DNA of 64,000 nt from an uncultured Candidatus Saccharibacteria bacterium (GCA_947304395.1 CAMZBA010000006.1:16329-80328); one strand, 5' to 3'; numbered from the stretch's first letter, positions 41,667 through 50,481 are shown. Made by a program: numbers and translations. Notes: generated by a model from the sequence alone, not told the origin.

Positions 41667-42724
41667 TTTGCTTCATACCTCCCTGTGTGTTTTTTGTTGT
41701 CGTAAATCATCGTTGGAATACCCTTTGCGTGGATATTATTTGTCACGATATTATTATTCTTTTCAATGATTTCGCTAATCGAATCAGCCGTGATGCGCTC
41801 GGATATTTCACTAATTGCCTTATCGTCGAGACCGAATTCTTTTAGCCATTTCTTGAGTTCGTCGCGCGCTTCTTCGTTGTTATAAAAATCATTAAATACG
41901 TCGAGCCAAGCGCGTTTCTCAGAATCTTTTTCAGTATAAATACGTTTGATGATTTTGAATGCAATAGAATCCGTCGTGGTATTTTGCTCGCGCTCGTTGA
42001 CGGCATAGATATAACGAACAATCAAATCAGAATTTGTGAATTTGAAATTACCATCATTGTCCTGAATTGGAAAAGCAACCAGTTTAACGCTATAGTTTTC
42101 AAAGAAGCCGCTGTTTAGCTGTGCCTGGAACGAATTTTTGCACACAATACAGCCCGGATCGAAGAAATCGATTGCAGTAGGCTTACCGTCGTTCTTTATT
42201 TCTATGCCGACCACATCAAAATTCTCCGTATTCCAATCGCGGAATTTATCCGGGATGGCGCCAAAGATTTCGCCCCAATCACTAAACCAAAGACCAATGT
42301 ATTCGATTGGGTTAGTCGCCTCCGTGTTGTTATCAATACTGCACACTTCAGAGCCAAGCGAACAGGATTCCGCATGTTTTACATTGCAAGTGCCTAGAGA
42401 ATACAATGCGAGGCCAGCCTTAACTCCCTCCACCAACGACCAAACCGTAATTACGACTACAAGAATTGAAATCACTTCGATGGCTGCGGAAACTGGCTTG
42501 ACCCATTTAGGGTGCCGAATAATTAGTTTGCTAAGGATTGTATTTTTAACGTCGTCACCAAAGCCAGTCTCGCACTTTTGTAAAGTAACGCGTTTGCCAA
42601 CGCAACCCCAGGACTTTTTAAGAGTTTTTAAATATTGCTTGCCAACTTTTGGCTTAAATATCGAAATAAAAGCTACAAAAACGCCGACGATGGCCAGAAT
42701 AATAAACGCCGCGATACAAACCAT
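41663..42724 (-). CDS. Membrane protein with DsbA-like thioredoxin domain
   Basis: 353 residues. N-terminal membrane helix, a Cys-containing loop, a second helix pair near 78-105, then an exported thioredoxin-fold domain with DPGCIVCKNSF near 193 (CIVC active site) and the cis-Pro KGIPTMIYD near 337. Likely oxidises or isomerises disulfides of exported Cys proteins, several of which are encoded in this window. The extra N-terminal part is not recognised. Overlaps the desulfurase stop (TAATG). Confidence 0.75.
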   Translation of the reverse strand: MVCIAAFIILAIVGVFVAFISIFKPKVGKQYLKTLKKSWGCVGKRVTLQKCETGFGDDVKNTILSKLIIRHPKWVKPVSAAIEVISILVVVITVWSLVEGVKAGLALYSLGTCNVKHAESCSLGSEVCSIDNNTEATNPIEYIGLWFSDWGEIFGAIPDKFRDWNTENFDVVGIEIKNDGKPTAIDFFDPGCIVCKNSFQAQLNSGFFENYSVKLVAFPIQDNDGNFKFTNSDLIVRYIYAVNEREQNTTTDSIAFKIIKRIYTEKDSEKRAWLDVFNDFYNNEEARDELKKWLKEFGLDDKAISEISERITADSISEIIEKNNNIVTNNIHAKGIPTMIYDNKKHTGRYEAK

Positions 42725-43887
42725 TAACTAAGCATCCTTTCGAATATCTCAATCGTCTTGTCGATATCGCTAGGACGAATATGATAACCCATCGAAAAGC
42801 GGATTAGTGGTGGATAGTGTTTGACGTGATCGAGGTAATAATGAACGCAGAAATAGCCAGTACGAGCCATAATGCCTTCGTTAGATAACGCGCCGCCGAC
42901 CAGATGCGAATCGAGCCCATCAATATAAAAAGACATAGTTGGATTTGGCTCGGTATTGATTAGGTGGACGCGTTCCTGAGCGCTTAGATAATCAAATAGT
43001 CGTTCGTATTGCTTATGAAAGTTTTCTTTATCGGCCTTTGAGAGTTTATTGAGCCATTTGATTGCTTGACCGAAGGCAACAATTTCACCCCACGCCTGTA
43101 GGCCGGATTCGAACTTCGTATAGGCATGATTGGCAGATTCGGCCGACAACTTATAACTTTCCTTTTCGACATCGTCTACCATGCCGCCGCCAATAAATGA
43201 CGTTTCGATTTTCTTAAACAAATCGCGGCGAACAATCATAACGCCGAGTGACGGGCCATACATTTTATGCGCAGAACTACAAATAGCATCGGCTTCGGTT
43301 TTATATAGAATCTCTGGATTGTGCGCCAATGCCTGAGCGGCATCGATAATAATAACGCCTTTTTGCTTGTGCACTTTCTTTATAAGCTCGTTTACGTTGC
43401 TTAGTTTGCGTCCATCAATATTAGACGCACAGTTCACGACAACTAAAGCTTTCGTAAAGTCATAACATTCCACATCTATCGAACCGTCATCTTCACGTAC
43501 CATAACTTCACGCGGGATATTATGACGCTTTGCGAAGGTCATCGTGGACAGGAAGGGCGAGTTATGCTCAATATCAGAAGTCATAACCTTGTCGAAAAGG
43601 CCGTTTTTGAACTGATCGAGCAGAAGATTGATGCCATAAGTGGTATTGAGCGTGAAGGACACGGAGTAATCTTTCGACTTAAGCTTGAGATACTTAAGCA
43701 TCAAGGCACGAGTTTCCTCAACTAATTCGTCCGTCTCGCGGCCCCAGGCATATTTGACACGTTCGCCACAAGAATTATGCTGCGTATAATAACGATTTAT
43801 CGCATCAATGACGGGACGCGGGCGCAATGATTGACATGCGGAATCTAAATAAACGTCACCCTCAGCTAAATAATCAAAATCCTTCAC
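42724..43887 (-). CDS. Cysteine desulfurase-like class V aminotransferase (SufS-like)
   Basis: 387 residues. DSACQSLRPRPVIDAI near 15, PLP lysine in SSAHKMYGPSLG near 215, VVNCASNIDGRKL near 152 and a catalytic-loop Cys in ARTGYFCVHYYL near 335. Delivers sulfur for Fe-S or tRNA thiolation; no suf or isc partner genes nearby. GTG start with GGAGG 5 nt upstream. Confidence 0.85.
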   Translation of the reverse strand: MKDFDYLAEGDVYLDSACQSLRPRPVIDAINRYYTQHNSCGERVKYAWGRETDELVEETRALMLKYLKLKSKDYSVSFTLNTTYGINLLLDQFKNGLFDKVMTSDIEHNSPFLSTMTFAKRHNIPREVMVREDDGSIDVECYDFTKALVVVNCASNIDGRKLSNVNELIKKVHKQKGVIIIDAAQALAHNPEILYKTEADAICSSAHKMYGPSLGVMIVRRDLFKKIETSFIGGGMVDDVEKESYKLSAESANHAYTKFESGLQAWGEIVAFGQAIKWLNKLSKADKENFHKQYERLFDYLSAQERVHLINTEPNPTMSFYIDGLDSHLVGGALSNEGIMARTGYFCVHYYLDHVKHYPPLIRFSMGYHIRPSDIDKTIEIFERMLS

Positions 43888-43909
43888 TCTGCCTCCTTAT
43901 ACTTTTACT

Positions 43910-43915
43910 AGTATA
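43910..43915 (-). promoter_or_regulatory. Extended -10 promoter of the desulfurase operon
   Basis: TGC-TATACT on the minus strand, 22 nt before the GTG at 43887. Confidence 0.5.
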
Positions 43916-43952
43916 GCATTTTACTATACATCTTGCTACTGGGGTTTAGTAG

Positions 43953-43981
43953 TTGAAATATTTCTGAAGATATTTTACAGT
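43953..43981 (+). promoter_or_regulatory. Promoter of the 44016 orphan gene
   Basis: TTGAAA (43953-43958), 17-nt spacer, TACAGT (43976-43981). Confidence 0.55.
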
Positions 43982-44015
43982 ACAGTTAGACGCAGTTATG
44001 GAGGGGGGTGAGAGC

Positions 44016-44528
44016 ATGGTCTGCGTAGTAACCACTGGCAACATTGATGACGTTTTGAATAAGGCATATGAAACATTAAATTTTAGCGGAACGGATTTTG
44101 TCGTTATCCCGGAGGATGTATACGCATGGTTGCGCTCGCATACTCTCGGCAATGCAAGTCGCGGCAAAATGATGCGCTTAGCTTCAAAAGTCATGTTTGG
44201 CGGAAGGCGCGATATAGATGACGAGCTAATCGGCACTGTATTCGTCGGCACCACTCGCCAGCACCTTATCTTTGATAGGGATTTAAGCAACGGCAGAAAT
44301 GTCGAAGTTGCCTGTTTTAGCGACAGTCACAACGACTGGTCGATTTCGCTGATACCTTTTGAATCGTTAGCTGGCGAGGCTTACTATCTTGTAGAATCTA
44401 TTTGCTACAAACACGCCAACGAGAGTTGGCATGAGAGCAAGAGACGCAGTTCCTCCGTGGTAAACTTTTTTACAGGTGCATTTTGGGAGGATTGGGGTAT
44501 CACTGACTCAACCGAAACCTCGACGTAA
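44016..44528 (+). CDS. Orphan cytosolic protein
   Basis: 170 residues from the ATG at 44016; the in-frame ATG at 43998 lies on the GGAGGGGGG Shine-Dalgarno and is rejected. Alpha/beta, no membrane span, two Cys in the middle. No family recognised. Its terminator overlaps the last codons. Confidence 0.6.
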   Translation: MVCVVTTGNIDDVLNKAYETLNFSGTDFVVIPEDVYAWLRSHTLGNASRGKMMRLASKVMFGGRRDIDDELIGTVFVGTTRQHLIFDRDLSNGRNVEVACFSDSHNDWSISLIPFESLAGEAYYLVESICYKHANESWHESKRRSSSVVNFFTGAFWEDWGITDSTETST

Positions 44529-44543
44529 AGTCGAGGTTTTTTA
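44516..44543 (+). terminator. Terminator overlapping the end of the 44016 gene
   Basis: AACCTCGAC (44516-44524) pairs with GTCGAGGTT (44530-44538), then TTTTTT; the stop codon sits in the loop. Confidence 0.8.
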
Positions 44544-44549
44544 TCGCAT

Positions 44550-45356
44550 CTATTCTTCCTGGCTCTTCTTAGTAAGTCTGCGGATAAGTATCATTGCTAT
44601 AAATAATCCAACAGTTGAAGCGATGGCGACCGCCACGAAGAGTAGAATATTGTCCAACGTTATCGCGTTGCTTGGCAGCGGTTTAGGTTTACGACCCGTG
44701 CCACCCGTGTCGCTACTGCTCTGATTGTTGTTTTCATTACCATTTTCACATTGACTGCAACCACAGCAAGTTGGACAATTGCACGGCTGATCGTCTTTGT
44801 AGCCCTCAGCGGTAAAAATCCAGTCAACTTCTCCGGCGCGATGCATATATTCATTTCCCAGAGTTTTCGGAATATTTAACTCGACCCTCAGCGTAGTACT
44901 GGCGCCGTTTACGAATTCGCCCAGTAAAACATTATTTTTGAGACCGTCAAGCTGATCTGGCGATGCGTTATAGATAAGATTGCCACCATTATAGACGCGC
45001 ATAGATAGTTGCGATAGAAAATCAGACATTGTAGCTACTGTTTCTCCTTGCGCTACACTATCAGAGAGAGGGTTGTTAGATTCGTCGTGCGCTTCGGCGC
45101 GAAGGTATATTTTTACATAGTCATACTCTGGTGCAGTATTGCGAACTTTTATAGTCTCAGTAAGCTTGTCGCCCGGCATGACATTCTTGAAGCCATCAAA
45201 TAAATCCACTTCGCTCCATGTAGTGCCTGGATAGAATACGAAGTTATCCGCGCCACCCTCAAAATAGACAGCAGAATTCAAAGCGCCAACATTTGGCGTA
45301 GCTAGCGTCACGAAAGCTAAACTGAATAGTAAAATGTTTGCGAAAATCTTTCTCAT
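44550..45356 (-). CDS. Membrane-anchored surface protein of the TasA operon
   Basis: 268 residues from the ATG at 45356 (GAGGAG 6 nt upstream): signal peptide (1-25, cut near NVGALNS), beta-rich domain with PGDKLTETIKVRNTAPEYDYV near 62, a Cys-rich knot (CNCPTCCGCSQC), a Ser/Asn/Gly/Pro linker and a C-terminal helix with RRLTKK. No LPxTG sorting motif, so it is membrane-anchored rather than sortase-linked. Probably anchors or caps the fibre made from the three TasA-like proteins upstream. Confidence 0.7.
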   Translation of the reverse strand: MRKIFANILLFSLAFVTLATPNVGALNSAVYFEGGADNFVFYPGTTWSEVDLFDGFKNVMPGDKLTETIKVRNTAPEYDYVKIYLRAEAHDESNNPLSDSVAQGETVATMSDFLSQLSMRVYNGGNLIYNASPDQLDGLKNNVLLGEFVNGASTTLRVELNIPKTLGNEYMHRAGEVDWIFTAEGYKDDQPCNCPTCCGCSQCENGNENNNQSSSDTGGTGRKPKPLPSNAITLDNILLFVAVAIASTVGLFIAMILIRRLTKKSQEE

Positions 45357-45357
45357 T

Positions 45358-45933
45358 TTACTCCTCAGGCCAACCTTCCGCCTCGTAGACATTATTGCCA
45401 TTATTAGCTACCTGTACACCTTGCGCGGTTAATTCTATACTAAACGAAGTGTCCGCATAATCCGCCGATAAGTCTTTCGACAAAGTCACTTTCGTAAATA
45501 ATGGCTCTGTAGTCTCGCCGGCTTTTAGCGCGCGATAGTAGTAATAGTATCCATCACTGCCATCCAGCCAGTTATGCGTATTATAATCTGCGCTGATTGC
45601 ATTATTTGGCAAGCTAACCGTAGTATTGTCGGCTTTTTTGGCGCTGTTTTTTACTAAAATGCGCACCCAAACGTCACCATGGTCAATGTTTTTTACCTGC
45701 GGAATTTTGCTATAGGCATCTCCTGGCATGGCATTATTAATATTCGTAAAAGGAATCGGGCGCCCATCAACGCCAACCTGATTAGTGTTTTCAATTAGGT
45801 CTATCGAAACGCCATCAGTTGTAATTACGTTATGGGCGCGATCGGACGTCACGAAGAAAGCAGAAGTACCACCAACCACCGTCATAGCGATTGTAACGAT
45901 TCCAACTAGTAGTAACTTCTGCTTCTTAGACAT
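45358..45933 (-). CDS. TasA/camelysin-like surface protein 3
   Basis: 191 residues. SipW-type signal (LLLVGIVTIAMTVVGGTSAFFV) then NVITTDGVSIDLIENT, MPGDAYSKIPQVKNI and DVWVRILVKNSA, which are CalY/TasA domain landmarks. Predicted exported fibre subunit or minor pilin-like component, processed by the SipW peptidase of the same operon. Confidence 0.75.
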   Translation of the reverse strand: MSKKQKLLLVGIVTIAMTVVGGTSAFFVTSDRAHNVITTDGVSIDLIENTNQVGVDGRPIPFTNINNAMPGDAYSKIPQVKNIDHGDVWVRILVKNSAKKADNTTVSLPNNAISADYNTHNWLDGSDGYYYYYRALKAGETTEPLFTKVTLSKDLSADYADTSFSIELTAQGVQVANNGNNVYEAEGWPEE

Positions 45934-45965
45934 GAGTTTATCCTAATTCCGTTTAGTTATTTTTG

Positions 45966-46751
45966 TTACTTATCGAACTCAGCAAATGCGGTCGTCGCGT
46001 TGGCAAAACCATCGGATTGGATAGCATCGGCTTCAATTAGGACATTAAACTTGCTATCGTTAGTCAAGAAGCCACGATTCCTCAAGTCGACGATTTGTTC
46101 TTGGGTTACATTTTCGCCAAGTTTAATATCTCCCCAGACGTTCCAGAATGTCATTGTGCCCGCCTTAACTGGGTCGACATAGGTAAACGCATATTGATTA
46201 TAAATTATGCCATCTTTTTCGAGGTTATTGGTAGTAGCCAAAGTGGTAGCCCCACTAGATATAGCCGTACTCGTATACATACTATTACCTAAAATACCAT
46301 TATCGAGCTCTGCGGGAACAAGTACGCGCACGCGAACATAGGCGTCAACACTACCAACATTCTTGACATATGGAGCTTTCATAACATTTGCGCCCGGCAC
46401 GAGATTTGCGCCAGCATTAGCTAAATAGTTGCTCTGATATGTTGCCGCATCGCTCTCGATTTGAGCATCAGTATAGTATGCACCAGTCCAACCATGAGAA
46501 TCTTCTGGGGCGGAGCCAGCTGCGCCATTCATCGGGAATACGGACGTATCGTGACTGAGGCGACCGGCCGCGGTCGCTCCGGCATTCACGCGATGAAATT
46601 GCGACTCTAAGAGCTCAATATCAACGTTGCCTATCGTAAAGGTGTTCGTAGCTTTATCGGTATCTGTGAAATACGCCAAAGTACCTGCGCTGAGGACTAG
46701 GGCGGCGATGCCGAGAACGCCGGCTACTGCTAAGACTTTTTGCTTTGTCAT
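45966..46751 (-). CDS. TasA/camelysin-like surface protein 2
   Basis: 261 residues from the ATG at 46751 (AAAGGA upstream; an in-frame start 18 nt earlier overlaps it). Signal region ends LSAGTLAYFTDTDKATNTFT, the SipW-dependent signature, then GNVDIELLESQF and a long exported domain with APYVKNVGSVDAYVRVRVLVP. Largest of the three paralogues and the most TasA-like. Confidence 0.85.
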   Translation of the reverse strand: MTKQKVLAVAGVLGIAALVLSAGTLAYFTDTDKATNTFTIGNVDIELLESQFHRVNAGATAAGRLSHDTSVFPMNGAAGSAPEDSHGWTGAYYTDAQIESDAATYQSNYLANAGANLVPGANVMKAPYVKNVGSVDAYVRVRVLVPAELDNGILGNSMYTSTAISSGATTLATTNNLEKDGIIYNQYAFTYVDPVKAGTMTFWNVWGDIKLGENVTQEQIVDLRNRGFLTNDSKFNVLIEADAIQSDGFANATTAFAEFDK

Positions 46752-46772
46752 TGTGTTTTTTCCTTTCATTTA

Positions 46773-47456
46773 TTATTTATTATCGAGAAATTGGAATGCT
46801 TTGACTGCCGTGTCGAATCCGTATGATTGTACGGCGTCGGCGGCCATTTTTATTACCAATTTACCGTTGCTATCTACAAATCCGCTCAGATCTACGTCTT
46901 CGCCGATTACGTCTTTCGATAATCCCATGCTCGTAATTGGCGCAACGGAACTTTGCTGCCTTGGCGCGAGTGGCTCTTTTCGGTAATATGTAACTTCGCG
47001 GTAGGATTTTCCTTCAATAGTTACGTCTTTCGAAGCGCGAAGCCACTCAGTATTGTCCTGATTTTCTGCACTGATACTAACAATGCCTTCCGCTTGCGTA
47101 AATGTGACATATTTGTCGTATAGTCCACTTGGAATATACATGCGCATACGCACATAGACGGGCATATTGCCAGTATTCGATATATATGGATAGAGCGCGA
47201 CACTCTTGCCGCCAACCAGCATGTTGCTACTTGCACTTAGCCAGTTCTCGTAGCGCTGATTAACGCCTGGCGCCTCGTCACTATTGTAATATCGAGAAAT
47301 TGGACTATACCATCGAAAGAATTCGATATCTGTTTTTCCGACAGAGAAGCTGTTGGTCACTTCGCTTGTGTCAGTAAAATACGATAGCGTAACAGTAGAA
47401 CCAGTTACCGCCAAGCAGACCGCAGCTAATGCAACGATTAAAACTTTTTGTTTCAT
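46773..47456 (-). CDS. TasA/camelysin-like surface protein 1
   Basis: 227 residues from the ATG at 47456, after AAAGGAGG; the preceding TTG is less likely. Signal region ends TLSYFTDTSEVTNSFSVGKT, followed by DIEFFRWYSP and YPYISNTGNMPVYVRMRMYIP, paralleling the other two. Directly downstream of the SipW-like peptidase. Confidence 0.85.
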   Translation of the reverse strand: MKQKVLIVALAAVCLAVTGSTVTLSYFTDTSEVTNSFSVGKTDIEFFRWYSPISRYYNSDEAPGVNQRYENWLSASSNMLVGGKSVALYPYISNTGNMPVYVRMRMYIPSGLYDKYVTFTQAEGIVSISAENQDNTEWLRASKDVTIEGKSYREVTYYRKEPLAPRQQSSVAPITSMGLSKDVIGEDVDLSGFVDSNGKLVIKMAADAVQSYGFDTAVKAFQFLDNK

Positions 47457-47516
47457 CAACCTCCTTTCTCCCTATTAATGTACAATTTTTGAAATAACTC
47501 CAGATTGCCTTTTGGG

Positions 47517-48035
47517 CTAGTTTTTCTTTTTGCTCGCAGTTTTCTCCTTTCTTTTATCATAAATAGACGGGTAGAAGACCACAAACAGCAAGCCGATGGC
47601 GGCTACTGTTGCGATATATAAGCCAGGCGGTCGTTGAATATGAAATGCTAAATATCCAAGAAGCGGAATGGTGAATTCTGGTTTGCCTAGGACGTTTTTA
47701 TAGTGGACGCTTTTTGCGTCAGGCACATCATTCGCATCGCCTTGAGTGCGAAAATGCGTGGCATTATTCTCATATGTTACTTCAATAATGCGGTGCGTAA
47801 CGATAGTATTATCTTTGTCTGCCAAAAACGTAATAACGTCGCCCTCTTCAAGTTCGTCCGTATTAACTGGTCTTACGTAAATAAGTGAGCCAACATGATA
47901 GGCCGGCTCCATCGAACCAGACATAACAGTGTAAATCTCAAAACCAAGGAGACGAAAAGCAACTAAAAAGATTGCCAACAGCAAGACGATTCCCACTAAA
48001 ACGGTGGTAAAAATACCCCAATACCGCTTTTTCAT
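47517..48035 (-). CDS. SipW-type (ER-type) signal peptidase I
   Basis: 172 residues from the ATG at 48035, after AGGAG. N-terminal membrane helix, catalytic serine in MSGSMEPAY near 39, and IVTHRIIEV near 80 where ER-type signal peptidases carry His in place of Lys. A second C-terminal helix and a Lys-rich tail follow. Cleaves TasA-like preproteins; three are encoded directly downstream. Confidence 0.85.
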   Translation of the reverse strand: MKKRYWGIFTTVLVGIVLLLAIFLVAFRLLGFEIYTVMSGSMEPAYHVGSLIYVRPVNTDELEEGDVITFLADKDNTIVTHRIIEVTYENNATHFRTQGDANDVPDAKSVHYKNVLGKPEFTIPLLGYLAFHIQRPPGLYIATVAAIGLLFVVFYPSIYDKRKEKTASKKKN

Positions 48036-48056
48036 CCTGCTCCTATCCACAATTTA

Positions 48057-48085
48057 ATTATATTCAGAAGCATTTAAGTTTTCAA
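48057..48085 (-). promoter_or_regulatory. Promoter of the sipW-tasA operon
   Basis: TTGAAA (48080-48085), 17-nt spacer, TATAAT (48057-48062). Two 12-bp direct repeats ACTTAAxTGCTT at 48068-48079 and 48084-48095 (period 16) cover the spacer and the -35 border. Confidence 0.75.
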
Positions 48086-48128
48086 GCACTTAAGTCACTC
48101 GCGTGGTAAATTTTCGCAAAAGAAAAAA

Positions 48129-48147
48129 GCCCGGCAAAGTGCCGAGC
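48129..48147 (-). terminator. Terminator of the 48184 gene
   Basis: GCCCGGCA (48129-48136) pairs with TGCCGAGC (48140-48147), with one G-T pair; TTTTTT follows on the minus strand. Confidence 0.8.
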
Positions 48148-48183
48148 TGGCGAATTGCTTCGCCGAAAATAGGAGGGGGATTA

Positions 48184-48939
48184 TCATTCGCCACGAATGA
48201 TGCAAGCTAACTCGTCATAAAACATCTCCCACGCATCAAATACGGGCAGGCCGGCGATTGTTTCTACTCCCGCAATCTTCATCAGTTTTGCCAAATCGGC
48301 GTCCAGGATCACGACGGCGCCAGCCTTACGATGTTTTTCTTCTTTGAGCACGTTCTTGACATAGCGCTCTACGATTTCGCGCGACACATAACCCGTCCCC
48401 TGCAGACTACTCAGTTCCCGAATAATCTCATAAATGAGTTCCGCATTAGCATTGAGATGCGAGCATCTCTTGTACCTGGCAAGCTGAATACCGTGCCGTC
48501 TACTGAAGAACCTTTTGGTGTCTTTCAGTTCCATCTGGCTACGGTCGCCAAGGACGATGATTCTCGAAATACCCTGCCGCTTCAGCGCCTTTGCCACCGG
48601 ATCATAAGCGTGGACAAAGATAGGGTACTCGTTGCCATGAACTCTCATCTCCCGAAGCGCCTTGCTGATATCGCGCCCTGCAGGAAAAAGCGGCTCGCAC
48701 GCAACAGCCACATAATCGCCATTCACCATGACGGCGCGTTGTTTTATTTGCTCCGCAAGCTCCATGCGACGCCCGGGATCTCTCGCAAGAGGCATACTGC
48801 CTCTCTGAATTTCGCCCCAATGGAACCGCTTGAACGTGATATGGCATTTGCCATCTCTTGCGTTTTCGCGCGCTATTTGTCTGCAGCGAATTGGCACTTG
48901 CGAGTAAGATTGGGCGACAATTAACAAGCTTTCTCTCAT
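48184..48939 (-). CDS. Aspartate/glutamate racemase-like protein, second Cys absent
   Basis: 251 residues from the ATG at 48939 (AGGAGG 5 nt upstream; the GTG at 48945 lies on it). The chain follows Asp/Glu racemase order: YVAVACEP near 74 (first catalytic Cys), VAKALKRQGISRIIVLGDRSQME near 110, a helical linker, then AVVILDADLAKLM near 218 and LPVFDAWEMFYDEL, where racemases have GCTE and a D-x-x-x-x-x-A end. GCTE is replaced by DADL, so racemase chemistry is unlikely. Family call is from pattern only. Orphan-unit style of expression. Confidence 0.5.
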   Translation of the reverse strand: MRESLLIVAQSYSQVPIRCRQIARENARDGKCHITFKRFHWGEIQRGSMPLARDPGRRMELAEQIKQRAVMVNGDYVAVACEPLFPAGRDISKALREMRVHGNEYPIFVHAYDPVAKALKRQGISRIIVLGDRSQMELKDTKRFFSRRHGIQLARYKRCSHLNANAELIYEIIRELSSLQGTGYVSREIVERYVKNVLKEEKHRKAGAVVILDADLAKLMKIAGVETIAGLPVFDAWEMFYDELACIIRGE

Positions 48940-49036
48940 AAACACCTCCTAAAGTGCAAAAACTTTGCCAGTCTCACATGGCAAAACATTATGTTTTCCT
49001 ATGTTTTATCTTATCATAAATCCTTATCATGAAAAA

Positions 49037-49057
49037 CCGCCCGGGGAGCCCGGGCGG
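49037..49057 (-). terminator. Terminator of the 49073 gene
   Basis: CCGCCCGGG (49037-49045) pairs with CCCGGGCGG (49049-49057); TTTTTCATG follows on the minus strand. Confidence 0.85.
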
Positions 49058-49072
49058 ACATTGATAGCCTAG

Positions 49073-49669
49073 TTAGTAGTCAGAGCGTATAGACACCTCC
49101 ACGCCCGCAGTATATTCCCATTTCTCGAGACGCTGGAAGCGTTTTTTGAACTCATCTGGATGGTTCCATATACTATCCAGCATAAACTGCGCAACATACG
49201 CCGTCAAAGGAGAAATGCGACTGCCGTCAGGGAGCATAATCGTTCGCTCATCCTTATTGTCATAGAAGAATACGCGGACGGTGCAAGGGTGGTCAGTATA
49301 TACAGTGCCCTCCACGTACGGAATGCTGACCCCCCTGCTGCCATGGACCCGAATGAGCGTTCCCCATTCGGGCACGCACTCATACGTGAACGTCTCATCG
49401 TCATTTTCGGTCATTTCCGAGGTAGCCTGACCATAATCTTTAGCCAGCCTCTGCAGATCGAGAATCCTACCGTTCATGTAGTAAGCGTTACTCTCCTTGA
49501 CATAGAAGAAACCGTCGCCAAACTCCACGCGGCAGTCAGTATCACTCTCATAGCCGCTGCGGCCGTATTCCTGCACAGTCTGTACTATAATGGTCATTAT
49601 GCCACTAATGATAGCCACGGTAAAAAAGAATACCGAAAGCACTTTGCCTACGTTTATCTTTTTAAGCAT
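49073..49669 (-). CDS. Orphan single-span extracytoplasmic protein
   Basis: 198 residues: N-terminal membrane helix near 10-32, then an exported mixed domain with two Cys (DTDCRVEF, TYECVPEW) that could form a disulfide. No family recognised. AGGAGGGG before the ATG; own promoter and terminator; codon use richer in GC than the neighbouring rpoC or TasA genes. Confidence 0.65.
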   Translation of the reverse strand: MLKKINVGKVLSVFFFTVAIISGIMTIIVQTVQEYGRSGYESDTDCRVEFGDGFFYVKESNAYYMNGRILDLQRLAKDYGQATSEMTENDDETFTYECVPEWGTLIRVHGSRGVSIPYVEGTVYTDHPCTVRVFFYDNKDERTIMLPDGSRISPLTAYVAQFMLDSIWNHPDEFKKRFQRLEKWEYTAGVEVSIRSDY

Positions 49670-49714
49670 AATCCCCTCCTATTACTATAAATGAACTATT
49701 TAGCTATTATGTTA

Positions 49715-49743
49715 ATAATACCACATTACGCTAAATAAGTCAA
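49715..49743 (-). promoter_or_regulatory. Promoter of the 49073 gene
   Basis: TTGACT (49738-49743), 17-nt spacer, TATTAT (49715-49720). Confidence 0.75.
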
Positions 49744-49775
49744 GCTATAGCTTGTTCTAAGTAAAAGATAAAAAA

Positions 49776-49801
49776 TCCCCGGTAGCTTCCGCCACCAGGG
49801 A
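49776..49801 (-). terminator. Terminator of the 49835 gene (repeat copy 1)
   Basis: Hairpin built on TCCCCGGT / ACCAGGGA, nearly identical to those at 50418 and 51504. Confidence 0.8.
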
Positions 49802-49834
49802 CAATAATGCTCAGTTTTTAGCCGCAGAGTCCGA

Positions 49835-50293
49835 TCAACGATATCTGGTCAGCTCGTCGTCAATCTGCCGGAGAAGCTCGCTGAAAAGTTTCCGATCGCT
49901 CTCCCTATCCTGGGCAATCATCAACTTTCCTAAAAGCCACACCAGAAGTGCCGCAATGGCACAAATTGAGATGACGATAAACGCCACTCCGGCTACTTCC
50001 GACGGGAAAAGCGCAACGATCCGGTCGATGATCCCTACCCCTTTAAGGATAAGTGCGGTCGCCATCATAACGATCAACACCAGAGGCGCAGCGGTCTGAT
50101 ATGCGTAAGACGGACGCATCATAGGTTCACCGAAATTAACGGCGACGAGCAGTCTCGCCACAAGCGCACGCGACAGCAGCAACCTCTCTTTGAGTTCCGC
50201 GTTTGGCCGAGTTTTAGACTCGAATACCACCGCATTTGCATCGCTGAGCGTCCTTGAATAGCATCTTCTTTCAAGGTTATACTCGTTTTTCAT
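49835..50293 (-). CDS. Orphan two-span membrane protein, tandem family member A
   Basis: 152 residues: N-terminal helix, SRALVARLLVAVNFG near 42, two membrane helices near 66-88 and 100-122, and a C-terminal LIAQDRESDRKLFSELLRQIDDEL-like helix (ends RQIDDELTRYR). The same ordered pattern occurs twice in the next gene, so these are paralogues. No outside family recognised. Own promoter, AAAAGGGGG Shine-Dalgarno and terminator. Confidence 0.7.
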   Translation of the reverse strand: MKNEYNLERRCYSRTLSDANAVVFESKTRPNAELKERLLLSRALVARLLVAVNFGEPMMRPSYAYQTAAPLVLIVMMATALILKGVGIIDRIVALFPSEVAGVAFIVISICAIAALLVWLLGKLMIAQDRESDRKLFSELLRQIDDELTRYR

Positions 50294-50356
50294 ATTTCAC
50301 CCCCTTTTTCGAGCATTTTTATGTACATCTTCGCGCCACGCAAAGACTATAATTGC

Positions 50357-50385
50357 ATTATAGCATAAACGTTATGTATTGTCAA
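50357..50385 (-). promoter_or_regulatory. Consensus promoter of the 49835 gene
   Basis: TTGACA (50380-50385), 17-nt spacer ending GTTTATGC, TATAAT (50357-50362); closely matches the promoter at 51443. Confidence 0.85.
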
Positions 50386-50417
50386 GCATAGAGCGCCTAT
50401 TGCGCAAGATGAAAAAA

Positions 50418-50443
50418 TCCCTGGTAGCTTCCGCCGCCAGGGA
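50418..50443 (-). terminator. Terminator of the 50482 gene (repeat copy 2)
   Basis: TCCCTGG (50418-50424) pairs with CCAGGGA (50437-50443); TTTTTTCATC follows on the minus strand. Confidence 0.8.
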
Positions 50444-50481
50444 CAATAATGCTCAGTTTTTTAGCTATAAGAGTCGACCAA

